The notes: generated by a model from the sequence alone, not told the origin. A stretch of DNA of 64,000 nt from Saccharothrix ecbatanensis (GCF_014205015.1 NZ_JACHMO010000001.1:7936001-8000000); one strand, 5' to 3'. Shown: positions 43,829 through 53,947, counted from the stretch's first letter. Program-made: numbers and translations.

Positions 43829-44806
43829 TCAGTTGGTGGTTCCGGGCGGCAACAATCCGCCGACGTCCAACCGCTCCGGAAGCACCTCTTCGGTGTCCAT
43901 CATGTCCGCGACGCGCTGCAACCGGACCGGGTTGAGCGACAGCGGGAACGTGCCCACCGACACCAGCGCCGCGGTCTGCTGGTCGACGTCCATGTAGCCG
44001 GTCAGCGCGTTCTGCACGGACAGCTTGTCGTTCGACGCCGCTTCCTGCGCGTCCCGCAGGACCTGCCGGAACAGGGCCAGCGTGCGCGGGTTGGTGTCGG
44101 CGAACTTCTTGCTCGAGGAGTAACCCGACATGGGGAAATCCTTGGTCGGGCCGACCGCCGTGTCGGTGAGGATGCGGGCGCCGGCGTCGCGCTGGGCCTG
44201 CGTGATGTACGGCTCGGTCATCCACGCCGCGTCGACCTGCCCGGCCCGCAGCGCGTCCACCATCTGCGCGAACGGCATCTCCTCGGGCTTGATCCGCTGC
44301 TTCTCCACGCCCGCCGTCTTGAGCACGGCCTTCGTGGTCAGCGCGCCGACGTCGCTGCTGGACGGCACGGCGATGCGCGGGCTGGGCAGCTTGCCGGGGC
44401 TGTCGTACGCCTCGTCCAGCGTGACCAGCGCCATCGTGTTCGTGCCCGCCTGGTACGCCTCGCCCTGGAGCTGCAGCGCGGTGCCCTCGGCGAAGCTGCG
44501 GAACAGCGTGACGTGCGTGGACCACGTCAGGTCGAGCGTGGTGTCGAGCTGCTTGATGCCCTCGACCTCGCTGTTCAGCGGCACCAGCTGCACCTGGAGG
44601 CCGGCCTTCTCGAACAACTTGTTGTTGTAGGCGAGGCGGAGCGGTGCGACGTCCACCACTGGCAGCACACCGATGCGCAGAGTGTCGCGCTCCACATCGG
44701 GGCGGTCGTTCCCGTCGGTTCCGGGAAGGAGTCCGCATGCCGTCAAGGTGGCGGCACAAGCGAACAACGCTGCCGCACGTCGCAGAACACGTGCTGGGGT
44801 AGGCAT
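43829..44806 (-). CDS. Orphan NMT1/THI5-like substrate-binding lipoprotein
   Basis: This 325-aa lipoprotein has a signal peptide ending in LTACG (lipobox Cys about residue 24) and an SsuA/NMT1-like fold. Markers are LRIGVLPVVDVAPLRLAYNN, DLTWSTHVTLFRSFAEGTAL, GKLPSPRIAVPSSSDVGAL and DALRAGQVDAAWMTEPYI. The family binds nitrate, sulfonates, taurine or thiamine precursors. No permease or ATPase gene is nearby. It is divergent from a conservon whose kinase has a NIT (nitrate/nitrite-sensing-like) domain. A sensory partnership is possible but is only an inference. Start ATG 44806. Confidence 0.87.
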   Translation of the reverse strand: MPTPARVLRRAAALFACAATLTACGLLPGTDGNDRPDVERDTLRIGVLPVVDVAPLRLAYNNKLFEKAGLQVQLVPLNSEVEGIKQLDTTLDLTWSTHVTLFRSFAEGTALQLQGEAYQAGTNTMALVTLDEAYDSPGKLPSPRIAVPSSSDVGALTTKAVLKTAGVEKQRIKPEEMPFAQMVDALRAGQVDAAWMTEPYITQAQRDAGARILTDTAVGPTKDFPMSGYSSSKKFADTNPRTLALFRQVLRDAQEAASNDKLSVQNALTGYMDVDQQTAALVSVGTFPLSLNPVRLQRVADMMDTEEVLPERLDVGGLLPPGTTN

Positions 44807-45145
44807 GGCACCTCTCGCCGGGATGACCTAGAGAGCGGGGTCTATTTGATCAACGAATTCTCGACGCAGTTGTCGATGCGGGGGATCGTAACCACCCAGA
44901 GGTATGAAACGACAGCCCTGCTCCGATACGGTGAGTGCTTCCGGAGTCTTCCCCGACGCCGGGGTCGAGCACTACGCTCCCCGCCTGGTGGCACTGGTCG
45001 TCGCTGACCGTGGTGTCCCTGTGCGGGGTGGGGTGCCTAGCCGGCACCACCGCTCCTGTGCTGCAATTCGGCCCGATTTCGAGTCCATGCTTCGGTCCGC
45101 GGGGGAGAGGCCGGGGAACACTGCTGCCGGAAGAGGAAGCCCAGG
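44807..45145. promoter_or_regulatory. Divergent promoter region, substrate-binding protein / conservon
   Basis: The 339 bp between divergent genes have no credible open frame of their own. Promoters for both sides must be here. No operator palindrome was recognised; AT-richer pockets occur around 44835-44880. Confidence 0.5.
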
Positions 45146-48100
45146 GTGGCCCGTCGAGAGAGAGGTCCCAGCCAGACAGGCGTGGGGATTACACCGCGCT
45201 CCGAAAGGCCCGGAACGGGTGACGGACTGGCTGCGCAGAGTGATGGAATGGTGACCGAGTCAACGGGTGCCCGGCCGAGTCCGGTGAACAGGGCCGCGGC
45301 CGACCGCGAGGCGAAGGCCCGCGGCGGTGCGGGCTGGCGGCTGCGCAACTGGCGGCTGCCCACCAAGCTGACCGCCGTCCTGCTGATCCCCACCATCGCC
45401 GCGGTCGCCCTCGGCGGCCTGCGGGTGAACTCGGACCTCGCCGACGCGACCGACCTGAACCAGCTGGCGAACCAGGTCCAGCTGGAGTCGGCGGTCGCCG
45501 ACCTGGTGCAGCAGCTCCAGCGTGAGCGCGACCTGAGCGCGAGCCACGTGGCGTCCGGCAAGAAACTCGACCGCGTCGTGCTGGACCGCCAGCTGCGCCG
45601 CGTGCAGGACACCGTGCAGGCGCTCAACGGCAAGATCGCCGAGCTCAGCGCGGACCTGGACGACGAGGTGGTGACCCGGTTCCGCCGGGCGTCCAGCCAG
45701 CTCGACCGGCTCAACAGCCTGCGCAACGCGGTCCGCGACACGCAGTACCCGTCCGAAGCCGTGATGCGCACCTACTCCGAGTCCGTGGAAAGCCTCCTGG
45801 ACCTCGGTGAACAGGCCATCGCGGGCATCAACGAGCCCGAACTGGTGCGACTGCACCTGGCCACCAACGCGATCGCCCGGATCAAGGAGCAGGAGTCGCG
45901 CAAGCGCGGCATCATGCTCGACGTCTTCCAGGGCGGCGTGTTCGGACCGGGCCAGGAGCGCGCCCTGCTGGCGGCGAACGCCGAGCTGGACGCGGCCCGC
46001 AACGACTTCCGCAAGTCCGCGACCGCGGACCAGGCCAAGATCTACGACGACACGGTCACCGGTCTGATCGTCGACACCGCGAACGACATGCAGGAGACGG
46101 CGCTGAACCTGGCCGCGGCCGGGAAGCCGATGACGTCCCTGCGGCCGGAGAAGTGGGACATCGCGTCCACGCTGACGGTGAACCTCACCCGTGACGTGGA
46201 GAACCTGCTGCTGGAGCGGTTGCAGACCCGGACGGACGAGCTGACCGGCACGGCCCGTGCCGCCGCGTTCCGCGACTCCGGCATCGTGCTGGGCGCGTTG
46301 CTGCTGGCGTTGGTCATGGCGCTGTTCGTGGCCCGCTCGATCCTCAACCCGCTGCGCGTCCTGCGCCGCACCGCGCTGGAGGTGGCCGACCGCGGCCTGC
46401 CCGAGGCGGTCGGCCGGATCCTGGCGGACCCGAACCCGCACGAGGCGGCCAAGACGGCCATCGCGCCGGTGCCGATCACCACCCGCGAAGAGGTCGGCCA
46501 GGTGGCGCGGGCGTTCGACGCGGTGCACGGCGAGGCGGTGCGGCTGGCGGCCGAGCAGGCGCTGCTGCGCGACAACGTCAACTCGATGTTCGTCAACCTG
46601 TCCCGCCGTTCGCAGGCCCTGGTCGAGCGCCAGCTGAACCTGATCGACCGGCTGGAGCAGGACGAGCAGGACCCGGACCAGCTGGCCAGCCTGTTCGAGC
46701 TGGACCACCTCGCCACCCGCATGCGGCGCAACAGCGAGAACCTGCTGGTCCTGTCCGGCACGGACCTGTCCCGCCGGCTGACCCGCCCGGTCCCGGCCGC
46801 CGAGGTGCTCGGCGCCGCCGTGTCCGAGGTCGAGCAGTACGCCCGGGTGCAGGTCGGCCAGACCCCGGAGCTCACCGTCCAGGGCCGCGCGGTCAACGAC
46901 CTCGTGCACCTGATCGCGGAGCTGCTGGACAACGCCACCGCGTTCTCCGACCCGGTGACGAAGGTCACTGTGCGGACCGCGCGCACCCGCAAGGGCGAGC
47001 TGGCGATCGAGATCCAGGACCGCGGCGTCGGCATGGGCGAGCAGGAGATCACCGACGCCAACGTCCGGCTGGCCGACCCGCCCGACGTGGACGTCGCGGT
47101 GTCCCGCCGGATGGGCCTGTACGTGGTCGCGCGGCTGGCCAAGCGGCACGACATCAAGGTGCGGCTGCGCGCCAACGAGGACATCGAGGGCGGCACCACC
47201 GCGCTCGTCGTCGTGCCCGAGAACCTGGTCCAGTCGCCCGGCGCGATGGGCTCCCCGATGGGCGCCGAGCCCAGCCCCGCGTTCGGGGACTCCGGTTTCG
47301 GCGGCTTCGGCGGCGAGCAGGCGTTCGGCGAGTCCGGTTCGGGCAACACGGCGCAGCGCGCGTCCGGCATCGCCGGGGCGTTCGGCACCGGCACCCTGTC
47401 CCGCCTGGACGACGACGTGAGCTTCCCGAGCATCCCGCGGGTCGAGGACGAGCCGGCGTTCCCGGTGAGCTTCGTGCAGGGCGAGGGCGACCACGACCCG
47501 GTGCGGATGCCGGCGTTCGGCGACACGCCGACGTTCGGCCAGGCGCCTTCGGAGACATCGGGCGAGCTGTCCCAGTGGCTGCCGATGGGCGAGGAACGCG
47601 ACGTCGAACGCGAGCCCGAGGGCTCGTTCGGCGAACCGACCCTGTTCACCGCCTACGAGGACCGCGAAGAGCACGACACCGCGTACGAACACGGGTTCGA
47701 GACGACGCAGTTCACGCCGGCGCTGGACCAGGGCTTCCTGGTCGACCCGGAGCCCGAGCCGGCGCACCTCAACGGCTCGTCCGCCGAGCCCGTCGCCGAG
47801 CCCGCGCCACTGCGCCGGATCGAGCACGACGACGCGCCGACCGAGCGGTTGCCGATCTACGAGGCCGTCCTGTCGCAGTGGTTCCAGTCCGTGGGCAGCG
47901 AGACGTCGGCGGCCACCGCGCAGGCGGTGCCACCGGCGGCCGACCCGGAGCCGGTAGCCCGTGAGGAGTCGGTGCTGCCGACCCGCACGCGCCGTGCCGT
48001 GCCGCCGGTCGCGCCCACGACGTCCGAGGACGCGCTCCCTCAGCGCGGCTCGCTGGACCCGTTGGCGAACCGCCTTTCCCCGCGGGAGACCGAAAGCGGC

Positions 48101-48592
48101 CTCCCACAACGGGGCGAGGTCGCCGCCGCCCGCGCGGAGGGCACTAGTCTGACCGAGGGCGGGCTGCCCAAGCGGCAGCCTGGCTCATCCGACAACCTGC
48201 CCAAGCGCGCCGCGGAGGTGCACCGCGTGACCGAGCCCGAACCGGTCGCCGAACCCGAGCCGGCCGCGCTGCCCGCCGAGTCGGTGTGGGAGTCCCCCGC
48301 CGACGAAGGCTGGCACGCAGCGCAGGCCTTGCTCAGCAAGGAACCAGAGACCACGACACAGGCGGGGTTGCCCAAGCGGGTACCCAAGGCTCAGCTTGTG
48401 CCGGGATCCGCCGCACCGAAGCCGCAGGCCTCGGAGCGGCAACCGCAGCGGCCCCCGCTGCCACCACGATCGGCTGACGCGATCCGTGGACGCATGTCGA
48501 GTCTTCAGCAGGGCGTCCGTCGAGGGCGACACGCTTTGATCGACGCTTACGCTGGTGACATGTCGAGCCGGCAAGACGAGGAGCAGGAGTGA
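45146..48592 (+). CDS. Conservon sensor histidine kinase CvnA-like with NIT domain
   Basis: Residue positions in this 1148-aa kinase: membrane helix 1 ([18 protein letters not shown], 75-92); NIT-type external sensor (about 100-375, with [20 protein letters not shown]); helix 2 ([16 protein letters not shown], 381-396); HAMP (about 397-465); dimerisation segment [20 protein letters not shown] with His 521; and HATPase (591-698: [22 protein letters not shown]). The 450-residue C-terminal tail is disordered, acidic and Pro-rich and carries six LP(K/Q/T)R motifs. Start GTG 45146 has GGAAGAGGAAG 8 nt upstream; ATG 45248 ([10 protein letters not shown]) is the alternative. It is the first gene of a cvnABCD-type operon that signals to a Ras-like GTPase. 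Confidence 0.93.
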   Translation: MARRERGPSQTGVGITPRSERPGTGDGLAAQSDGMVTESTGARPSPVNRAAADREAKARGGAGWRLRNWRLPTKLTAVLLIPTIAAVALGGLRVNSDLADATDLNQLANQVQLESAVADLVQQLQRERDLSASHVASGKKLDRVVLDRQLRRVQDTVQALNGKIAELSADLDDEVVTRFRRASSQLDRLNSLRNAVRDTQYPSEAVMRTYSESVESLLDLGEQAIAGINEPELVRLHLATNAIARIKEQESRKRGIMLDVFQGGVFGPGQERALLAANAELDAARNDFRKSATADQAKIYDDTVTGLIVDTANDMQETALNLAAAGKPMTSLRPEKWDIASTLTVNLTRDVENLLLERLQTRTDELTGTARAAAFRDSGIVLGALLLALVMALFVARSILNPLRVLRRTALEVADRGLPEAVGRILADPNPHEAAKTAIAPVPITTREEVGQVARAFDAVHGEAVRLAAEQALLRDNVNSMFVNLSRRSQALVERQLNLIDRLEQDEQDPDQLASLFELDHLATRMRRNSENLLVLSGTDLSRRLTRPVPAAEVLGAAVSEVEQYARVQVGQTPELTVQGRAVNDLVHLIAELLDNATAFSDPVTKVTVRTARTRKGELAIEIQDRGVGMGEQEITDANVRLADPPDVDVAVSRRMGLYVVARLAKRHDIKVRLRANEDIEGGTTALVVVPENLVQSPGAMGSPMGAEPSPAFGDSGFGGFGGEQAFGESGSGNTAQRASGIAGAFGTGTLSRLDDDVSFPSIPRVEDEPAFPVSFVQGEGDHDPVRMPAFGDTPTFGQAPSETSGELSQWLPMGEERDVEREPEGSFGEPTLFTAYEDREEHDTAYEHGFETTQFTPALDQGFLVDPEPEPAHLNGSSAEPVAEPAPLRRIEHDDAPTERLPIYEAVLSQWFQSVGSETSAATAQAVPPAADPEPVAREESVLPTRTRRAVPPVAPTTSEDALPQRGSLDPLANRLSPRETESGLPQRGEVAAARAEGTSLTEGGLPKRQPGSSDNLPKRAAEVHRVTEPEPVAEPEPAALPAESVWESPADEGWHAAQALLSKEPETTTQAGLPKRVPKAQLVPGSAAPKPQASERQPQRPPLPPRSADAIRGRMSSLQQGVRRGRHALIDAYAGDMSSRQDEEQE

Positions 48593-49008
48593 CGACCGCA
48601 GCTCAGCCAGGCAGCTTTGGTTGGCTTATCACCGACTTCGTGCGCCGGGTTCCCGGTGTGGCACATTCCGTGGTCGTGTCGGCGGACGGGCTACTGCTCG
48701 CCGGCTCGCAGGGTCTGCCCCGCGACCGCGCCGAACAGCTGTCCGCCGTGGCATCCGGGCTCGTCAGCCTCACGGCGGGCGCGGCGCGGTGCTTCGAGGC
48801 GGGCACGGTGAACCAGACCGTGGTCGAGATGGAGCGGGGTTACCTGTTCCTGATGTCGATCAGCGACGGGTCGTGCCTCGCGGTGCTCGCGGCCCCGAAC
48901 TGCGACATCGGCCTCGTCGCGTACGAGATGACGCTTCTGGTCGAGCGCGTGGGCCAGCAGCTCACCCCGGAGCTGCGCGCGCAGCTCCAGGGTGTGGTTC
49001 GGCGGTAG
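48589..49008 (+). CDS. Conservon roadblock/LC7 protein CvnB-like
   Basis: This 139-aa roadblock/LC7-domain protein ([60 protein letters not shown]) belongs to the family that regulates MglA/Rab-like GTPases. GTG 48589 overlaps the kinase stop (GTGA). In conservons CvnB forms a membrane-associated complex with CvnA, CvnC and CvnD. Confidence 0.95.
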   Translation: MTTAAQPGSFGWLITDFVRRVPGVAHSVVVSADGLLLAGSQGLPRDRAEQLSAVASGLVSLTAGAARCFEAGTVNQTVVEMERGYLFLMSISDGSCLAVLAAPNCDIGLVAYEMTLLVERVGQQLTPELRAQLQGVVRR

Positions 49009-49038
49009 CTCCTCATGAGATCGTGGGGGTGAAGGCAG

Positions 49039-49797
49039 ATGGCTGATCGATCTGGTGCCGGCGGCCGACGCTTCGGTAGGAACTTCAACTACCAGGAGTG
49101 GGCGGTCGGCGGCTTCCAATTCGCTGAGCCCGATGCCGACCCCGCACAGGACGAGGAAGCCGAGGACGCACCCAACTCGTGGTCGGGCCGCCGGGCGGAG
49201 CGGGCGCGGCGACCACGGGTCGAAGGCACAGGGCAGGGGCAAGACGATATGTCTCAGCGTGAGGTTGACGACTCGTCGTACGACTACGACGACGTTCCCA
49301 ACCGGTTCGACATCGACGGGTACGGCAGCGGCCTGTTCGGCGGTCCGGGAGCCGATCTCTTCGGTGCCCACGGGCTGCCCGACAGCGTGCCGGAACAGGT
49401 GCCCTACGCGACCGGCCCGCAGCCGGTCGTGCGGCGCGAGGAGAACCCGGCGGCCGAGTCCGGGTCCCTGGTCCGCCCGTACACCCGGACCGGTGGCCGC
49501 ACCCGGCCCGATTACGACCTCGCGATCGAGGCGCTGATCTCCACCAGCGAAAAGGGTCTCGAACGCGACGCGGCGGTGCTCCCCGAGCACCGGTCGATCT
49601 GCGGGCTGTGCACCGACACCAGGTCGGTGGCCGAGGTGGCCGCACACCTCAGGCTCCCGCTCGGTGTGGCACGGGTGCTGATCGGCGATATGGCGAGCAT
49701 GGGTTTGGTTTTGATTCATCAGGGCGGCTTGATCGCGGGGGACAAGCCGTCCATTGATTTCCTTGAGAGGGTGCTCAGTGGGCTTCGCAGGCTCTAG
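49039..49797 (+). CDS. Conservon DUF742 protein CvnC-like with long N-terminal extension
   Basis: The last 110 residues of this 252-aa protein form the DUF742 domain: SLVRPYTRTGGRTRPDYDLA, HRSICGLCTDTRSVAEVAAH, then LPLGVARVLIGDMASMGLVL. The first 140 are acidic and disordered (VDDSSYDYDDVPNRFDIDGY), whereas typical CvnC proteins have about 120 aa in total. DUF742 has a winged-helix look. ATG 49039 follows GGGGGTGAAGGCAG. The stop overlaps the GTPase start region by 20 bp. Confidence 0.92.
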   Translation: MADRSGAGGRRFGRNFNYQEWAVGGFQFAEPDADPAQDEEAEDAPNSWSGRRAERARRPRVEGTGQGQDDMSQREVDDSSYDYDDVPNRFDIDGYGSGLFGGPGADLFGAHGLPDSVPEQVPYATGPQPVVRREENPAAESGSLVRPYTRTGGRTRPDYDLAIEALISTSEKGLERDAAVLPEHRSICGLCTDTRSVAEVAAHLRLPLGVARVLIGDMASMGLVLIHQGGLIAGDKPSIDFLERVLSGLRRL

Positions 49798-50383
49798 CCC
49801 CAACGCGGCCGAAGGCGAACGGAAGCCGACGACCTCCGCGAAGATCGTGGTGGCCGGTGGCTTCGGCGTGGGCAAGACTACGTTCGTCGGTTCCGTGTCG
49901 GAGATCGTTCCGCTGACCACCGAAGCGGTGATGACCGAGGCCAGCGCCGGGGTCGACGACCTCTCGGCCACGCCGAACAAGGTCACGACCACGGTGGCCA
50001 TGGACTTCGGCCGGGTGTCGCTGGACCAGGATCTGATCCTGTACCTGTTCGGCACACCGGGCCAGCACCGGTTCTGGTTCATGTGGGACGACTTGGTGCG
50101 GGGCGCCATCGGCGCGATCGTGCTGGTCGACACCCGCCGGTTGGCCGACGCGTTCGCGTCGATCGACTTCTTCGACGACCGGCAGCTGCCGTACGTCGTC
50201 GGCGTCAACTGCTTCGACGGCCTGCTGCACCACCGCATCGAGGACGTCCGCGACGCGCTCACCATCGACCAGTCCGTGCCGATAGTGACTTGCGACGCGC
50301 GCAACCGGCAGTCGACCAAGCAGACGCTCATCACGCTGGTCGAGCACGCCATGCGCCAATGGATGTCGGTCCGCGCGGGCTGA
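49778..50383 (+). CDS. Conservon GTPase CvnD-like
   Basis: This 201-aa Ras-like GTPase has the P-loop KIVVAGGFGVGKTTFVGSVS (about residues 21-40), DFGRVSLDQDLILYLFGTPG as switch II (GTPGQ), and the base-recognition region VGVNCFDG. The usual Asn-Lys-x-Asp is replaced by NCFDG, as in other CvnD proteins. GTG 49778 follows GAGAGG with 7-nt spacing; an upstream start at 49754 would lie inside cvnC and is less likely. It is the last gene before a terminator. Confidence 0.94.
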   Translation: MGFAGSSPNAAEGERKPTTSAKIVVAGGFGVGKTTFVGSVSEIVPLTTEAVMTEASAGVDDLSATPNKVTTTVAMDFGRVSLDQDLILYLFGTPGQHRFWFMWDDLVRGAIGAIVLVDTRRLADAFASIDFFDDRQLPYVVGVNCFDGLLHHRIEDVRDALTIDQSVPIVTCDARNRQSTKQTLITLVEHAMRQWMSVRAG

Positions 50384-50423
50384 TCGTCCCCTCGGGGTCG
50401 ACGCTCTCGCTGATCTGACGACT

Positions 50424-50615
50424 TCACCGCGCCGAAGGGCGGTCTCCTCGCCGGAGGCCGCCCTTCGGCGTGCCCGGGGTCAGGCCCCGGCGGTGGTCGA
50501 GGATGTAGGCATGAGTCCGGTGACGCGCGTCCTCACGGGCCTGTGGCATGTCACGGCCGGCTGAACTGTCGCGGTCCGCCTTGTCCGCCTTGACGTCGTT
50601 CCACGAACGAGCCAT
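50424..50615 (-). pseudogene. Remnant of an XRE-type antitoxin gene (63 codons)
   Basis: The start MARSWNDVKADKADRDSSAG then DMPQAREDARHRTHAYIL matches the N-terminal helix found just before the HTH in HigA-like antitoxins of actinomycetes. After HAYILDHRRG, where the HTH should begin, the sequence becomes unrelated and ends inside the conservon terminator hairpin. A good ATG (50615) and a GGAG upstream remain. I read it as a truncated remnant; a short functional protein cannot be excluded. Confidence 0.5.
50430..50470 (+). terminator. Long hairpin terminator after the conservon
   Basis: CGCCGAAGGGCGG (50430-50442) pairs with CCGCCCTTCGGCG (50458-50470), and inside the loop CTCC/GGAG (50444-50447 / 50453-50456) can extend the stem. 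It lies 47 nt after the GTPase stop. Confidence 0.88.
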
Positions 50616-50680
50616 TGGTCAGTCACTCCTGCTCACTCGGTCCGGCTACGACTTCGCGATCGAGGTGCCGGCCGCCAGTG

Positions 50681-52936
50681 CTACGCGCGGTCGTCTTCGA
50701 CCAGGGCGGCGGACGTGATGCGGTGCAGGGGGAAGCGGCGGACTTCGCCGTAGCTGACGTCCACGCCCTCCAGGACGCCACCGCCCACGTACTGCGGCGT
50801 GATCACGCGGCGGGCGGCGGTGCCGTGGCTGTCCACGAAGTCGACCAGGACGCTGCGGCCGTCACGCGCCGCCTGTTGCAGCAACGCCAGAGTCGCCGAC
50901 GGCCCGGCGCCCAGGTGCCCTGGAACGGAGACCCGTGCGCCGCCGGTGGTCGTCGCCGCACGGTCGCCCGCCTGGACCAGCCGGACCAGCTCGCCCAGCT
51001 GCTCGTCGGACGGCATGGTCGGCTGCACCCGCTGGCGGCGGCCCTTCCCGGCGATCCGGCGACCACTGACCCGCAGGTCCAGCACGTGACCGTCCGGACC
51101 CTCGGCGGCCGGCGCGAACCCGGCCGCGCGCAACCCGTCCAGCACCTCGGCCAGCGGCAACGGGCTCACCACCACGGTCGGCGCGATCTTGCGCAACGCC
51201 AACCGCTCCGCCGCCGCGTGCGACAGCACCTCCGTGATCAGCACCGGGTCGTCACAGCGCAGGAACGACCCGGCCGTCCCGCCCCGCAACCGGCCGTGCC
51301 GACGGGCCGCGTCGTCGATCAGGTACGTCAGCGACTGCGGAACCGGGGTGCGTGACCGGGTCTTGAACAGCTCGTGCAGGTCGGCGGCACTCCTACCGGC
51401 GTCGAACGCGCGCCGCACCGAACCCTCGCGCACCCGGTACACGGTGGCGCTGCCCGACGACTCGACGTCCGCCACCAACGCGATCTCGTCGGCCAGTTCC
51501 GGGTCCAGCCGACCGGGCGCGACGACCGTCAGGTCCGCCTGGACCAGCACGTGGTCGACCGGGGCAGGCAACGCGTCACCCAGCCGTTTCGCCGCCGGGC
51601 CAGGGCCTTCGGTGAGCAGCGTCCGACCCTGCGCGGTGATCGCGTTGTGCGCCAGGACACCCATCTTGGTGCCCTCTTCCACGGTCCAGCGCACCAACTC
51701 GTCACGCAGCCGCCCGCCACGCCTCGGCGCCCGCCACGCCAGCACGGCCGCCAACTCGTCTGGGTCGGTCACGACGGTGCCCGGCTCCAACGCCGCCATC
51801 GCTTCGAGGATCCGCCTGCGGTCCCTCGGCGCGCCCGGCCGGTTCAGCTCGGGGGCCAGCGGGTTGAGCAGGCGGTCGCGGTCGTCGCGCTGCCCGATCA
51901 GGCCGGGCAGGCGGGGCAGGTCGAGCCACGACTGGGCCAGCGTCGCCCACCGGTGCTCGGGCGCGGCGATCAGCCACGGGTCGGCCTGCGTGGTCGGCAC
52001 CCACTCGGGTTCGACGCCCTCGGTGTCGGCGACCAGGCCCGCGTTCACCACCAGTTCGACCAGCAGCGCGGCCTGGCGGTCGTCCACGTCCAGGTCCTTG
52101 GCGAGCTTGCGCAGGTCCCGCACACCGAGACCGCCCGACCGCAGCACCGCCGGCGGGTCCTCCGACCAGCTCTTGAGCAACGTCTCGACGTGCCGCGACA
52201 GCTCCAACGCCTCACCGCCACCGGTGTGGTCGATGCCGGACGGGTCGCGGCGGGCGGTGGTGAGCGGCGGTTCGGTGGTCTGGATGACGCCCAGCGGCCG
52301 GTCGCCCCGGACCTTCAGACCGACCTCGCGGGGGAGTTCGACGGTCAGCGAGTCGCGGCGGACCAGCAGGCCGCGGGCGAGGAGCTTCTGGATCGGCGTG
52401 CGCGCGTTGGCGAGGGAGACGACTTGTGCGGCGTCCTTGGTCTGGCCGACGGGCGGGCCGGCGGCCAGCGTTCCGAGCACGCGGAGCTCGTCCGGTTCCA
52501 ACGCCGTCAGGTCGACGTCGGCGAGACGCGGCACCGACCGGCCCAGACCGCAGGGGAACGGGTTGACCGCGTCCCTGGTGGCGGGCGGGGTGGAGATCGT
52601 GTCGTCGTCGCCCCACAGCAGGGCGCGGGCGCGGAGGTGCTCGACGGCGGGTCGGATGTCCGTTGAACCGAACAGCTCCTGCACCGCGGACCTGGGCACG
52701 GGGGCGAGGTCGGCGTCCAGCACGAGCAGCGCTTCCAGGACGGTCAACGTCAGCGTGTCGAGGTCTTCGCAAGCGCGTGCCACGGAAGCCCGCGACCCTA
52801 TGCGGGTGGCGAGCACGGTCGTGTCGGCCGGTGGGGGCGTCGCCAGATCCGGACGGGCGCGCAGCAGAGCCACGAGCGCCGTGTCGTCCTGCGCCCGCAG
52901 CCACTCGGCGAGGGTGGTGCCGGACATCCCCACCAC
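50681..52936 (-). CDS. XPB-associated protein (helicase C-terminal_3 and WYL-like)
   Basis: This 751-aa protein (about 748 from ATG 52927) lacks helicase motifs. Its N-terminal 350 residues resemble the Ssl2-like N-terminal domain (LAEWLRAQDDTALVALLRAR, VPRSAVQELFGSTDIRPAVE). The middle (about 470-590) is the Helicase_C_3-like domain (HVLVQADLTVVAPGRLDPEL, YLIDDAARRHGRLRGGTAGS). The C-terminal 90 residues resemble WYL (VLVDFVDSHGTAARRVITPQ). In M. tuberculosis the equivalent, Rv0862c, follows the XPB gene Rv0861c. Here the two are separated by 10 kb. A role assisting XPB is inferred. Confidence 0.82.
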   Translation of the reverse strand: MVGMSGTTLAEWLRAQDDTALVALLRARPDLATPPPADTTVLATRIGSRASVARACEDLDTLTLTVLEALLVLDADLAPVPRSAVQELFGSTDIRPAVEHLRARALLWGDDDTISTPPATRDAVNPFPCGLGRSVPRLADVDLTALEPDELRVLGTLAAGPPVGQTKDAAQVVSLANARTPIQKLLARGLLVRRDSLTVELPREVGLKVRGDRPLGVIQTTEPPLTTARRDPSGIDHTGGGEALELSRHVETLLKSWSEDPPAVLRSGGLGVRDLRKLAKDLDVDDRQAALLVELVVNAGLVADTEGVEPEWVPTTQADPWLIAAPEHRWATLAQSWLDLPRLPGLIGQRDDRDRLLNPLAPELNRPGAPRDRRRILEAMAALEPGTVVTDPDELAAVLAWRAPRRGGRLRDELVRWTVEEGTKMGVLAHNAITAQGRTLLTEGPGPAAKRLGDALPAPVDHVLVQADLTVVAPGRLDPELADEIALVADVESSGSATVYRVREGSVRRAFDAGRSAADLHELFKTRSRTPVPQSLTYLIDDAARRHGRLRGGTAGSFLRCDDPVLITEVLSHAAAERLALRKIAPTVVVSPLPLAEVLDGLRAAGFAPAAEGPDGHVLDLRVSGRRIAGKGRRQRVQPTMPSDEQLGELVRLVQAGDRAATTTGGARVSVPGHLGAGPSATLALLQQAARDGRSVLVDFVDSHGTAARRVITPQYVGGGVLEGVDVSYGEVRRFPLHRITSAALVEDDRA

Positions 52937-53347
52937 GGTATATGTCGACCACCCGGTCCGCGCTGACCAGCCCCTGAAACCTGCGTCCCGCAGGCCCCCG
53001 ACCCAGCCCGGGAACCCCCTCGACTGCGCTCGACCCGACCCCCGACCCGACCCGACCCGACCCGACCCCCGACCCCTCGCCCGCCCGACCGACCGACCGC
53101 CCGACCGCGCCCGCCCGACCGACCGCCCGACCGCGCCCGCCCGACCGCGCCCGCCCGCCCGCGCCCGCCCGCCCGCGCCCGCCCTCGCCCGTCCGCGACC
53201 GACCGCCCGCCCGCGCTTGACCGGCCCCGACCGCGCTAACCGCCGGAATTGTCGTACCCCGCAGGTAGGCTGAAGATCAGGGTTCCCCTGGCCGGGGACC
53301 TCTGCGTGAGCCAGCCGTTCGTCAGCGGCAGCGCGGGGCCGTGTGCC
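52937..53347. other. Gene-free low-complexity CCGACC/CCGCCC tract
   Basis: About 53030-53215 is a strand-asymmetric pyrimidine-rich microsatellite: GACCC units, then GACCGACC and CGCCCGCC units with nearly no A or T. Open frames spanning it are compositional artefacts. The rest shows nothing I can name. Confidence 0.75.
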
Positions 53348-53947
53348 CTAGAGGTACGCGTCGGCCGGCGTGGTGGGGGTGGACGGCCAGGCGTTGCGGG
53401 CGGCCAAGTGAAGTACAAGGGCGGCGATGTTCCAGGCGTCGTCCTCGCCCCGGTGGTGCCTGCCCTCCAACGGGAGGCCGGCGATGGTCAGGGCCTGCGC
53501 CATCCCCGGCCGTTTCCGCAGCCCGTGCGCCTGCGTGAACACGAGCTTCGCGTTCCAGTGCCGCCGCCCGAACGGGTACCGCACGCCCGTCGCCCGACAC
53601 TGACGGGTGAACTGGTTCCGGTCGTAGTCGCCCCAGCTCGCCCACGCCCGCACGCCCGCCTGGTGCTCCACCTCCAGCAGTCGGCACGCCTCGGCGAACG
53701 TCACGCCGGTGTCGACCTCCGCCTGCGTCAGCCCCGTCAACTCCGTGCAGAACGACCCGACAGCGGACCGCTGCGGGCGCACCAGGATCCGGTGCCGCCC
53801 GACCCGCTCGCCCGCGGCCAGGTCGACCGTCGTCAACCCGATCTCGATGATCTCGCTCACCTCACCGGGAGGCGGCTCGCCGTCCCAGCACGTCGCCTCG
53901 ATGTCGACCACGTTGACCACGTTGACCAGTGCCGCCGGAGTGCTCAC
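53348..53947 (-). CDS. DEDDh-family 3'-5' exonuclease
   Basis: This 199-aa exonuclease of the ERI-1/KapD-like type has ExoI NVVDIEATCWDGEPP (D-x-E), ExoII around RAWASWGDYDRNQF (Asp), and ExoIII HHRGEDDAWNIAAL with the H-x4-D pair. Substrate (RNA or DNA) is unknown. GTG 53947 (MSTPAALVNVV) is chosen because it places the first catalytic Asp at about residue 15; an upstream ATG 53974 adds 9 residues. It is divergent from the 61-aa gene. Confidence 0.87.
   Translation of the reverse strand: MSTPAALVNVVNVVDIEATCWDGEPPPGEVSEIIEIGLTTVDLAAGERVGRHRILVRPQRSAVGSFCTELTGLTQAEVDTGVTFAEACRLLEVEHQAGVRAWASWGDYDRNQFTRQCRATGVRYPFGRRHWNAKLVFTQAHGLRKRPGMAQALTIAGLPLEGRHHRGEDDAWNIAALVLHLAARNAWPSTPTTPADAYL

Noticed and set aside
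45260..48109. A 949-codon open frame antisense to the conservon kinase
   Set aside because: The same GC-frame artefact; composition is Arg/Gly/Leu/Asp-rich without any recognisable domain.
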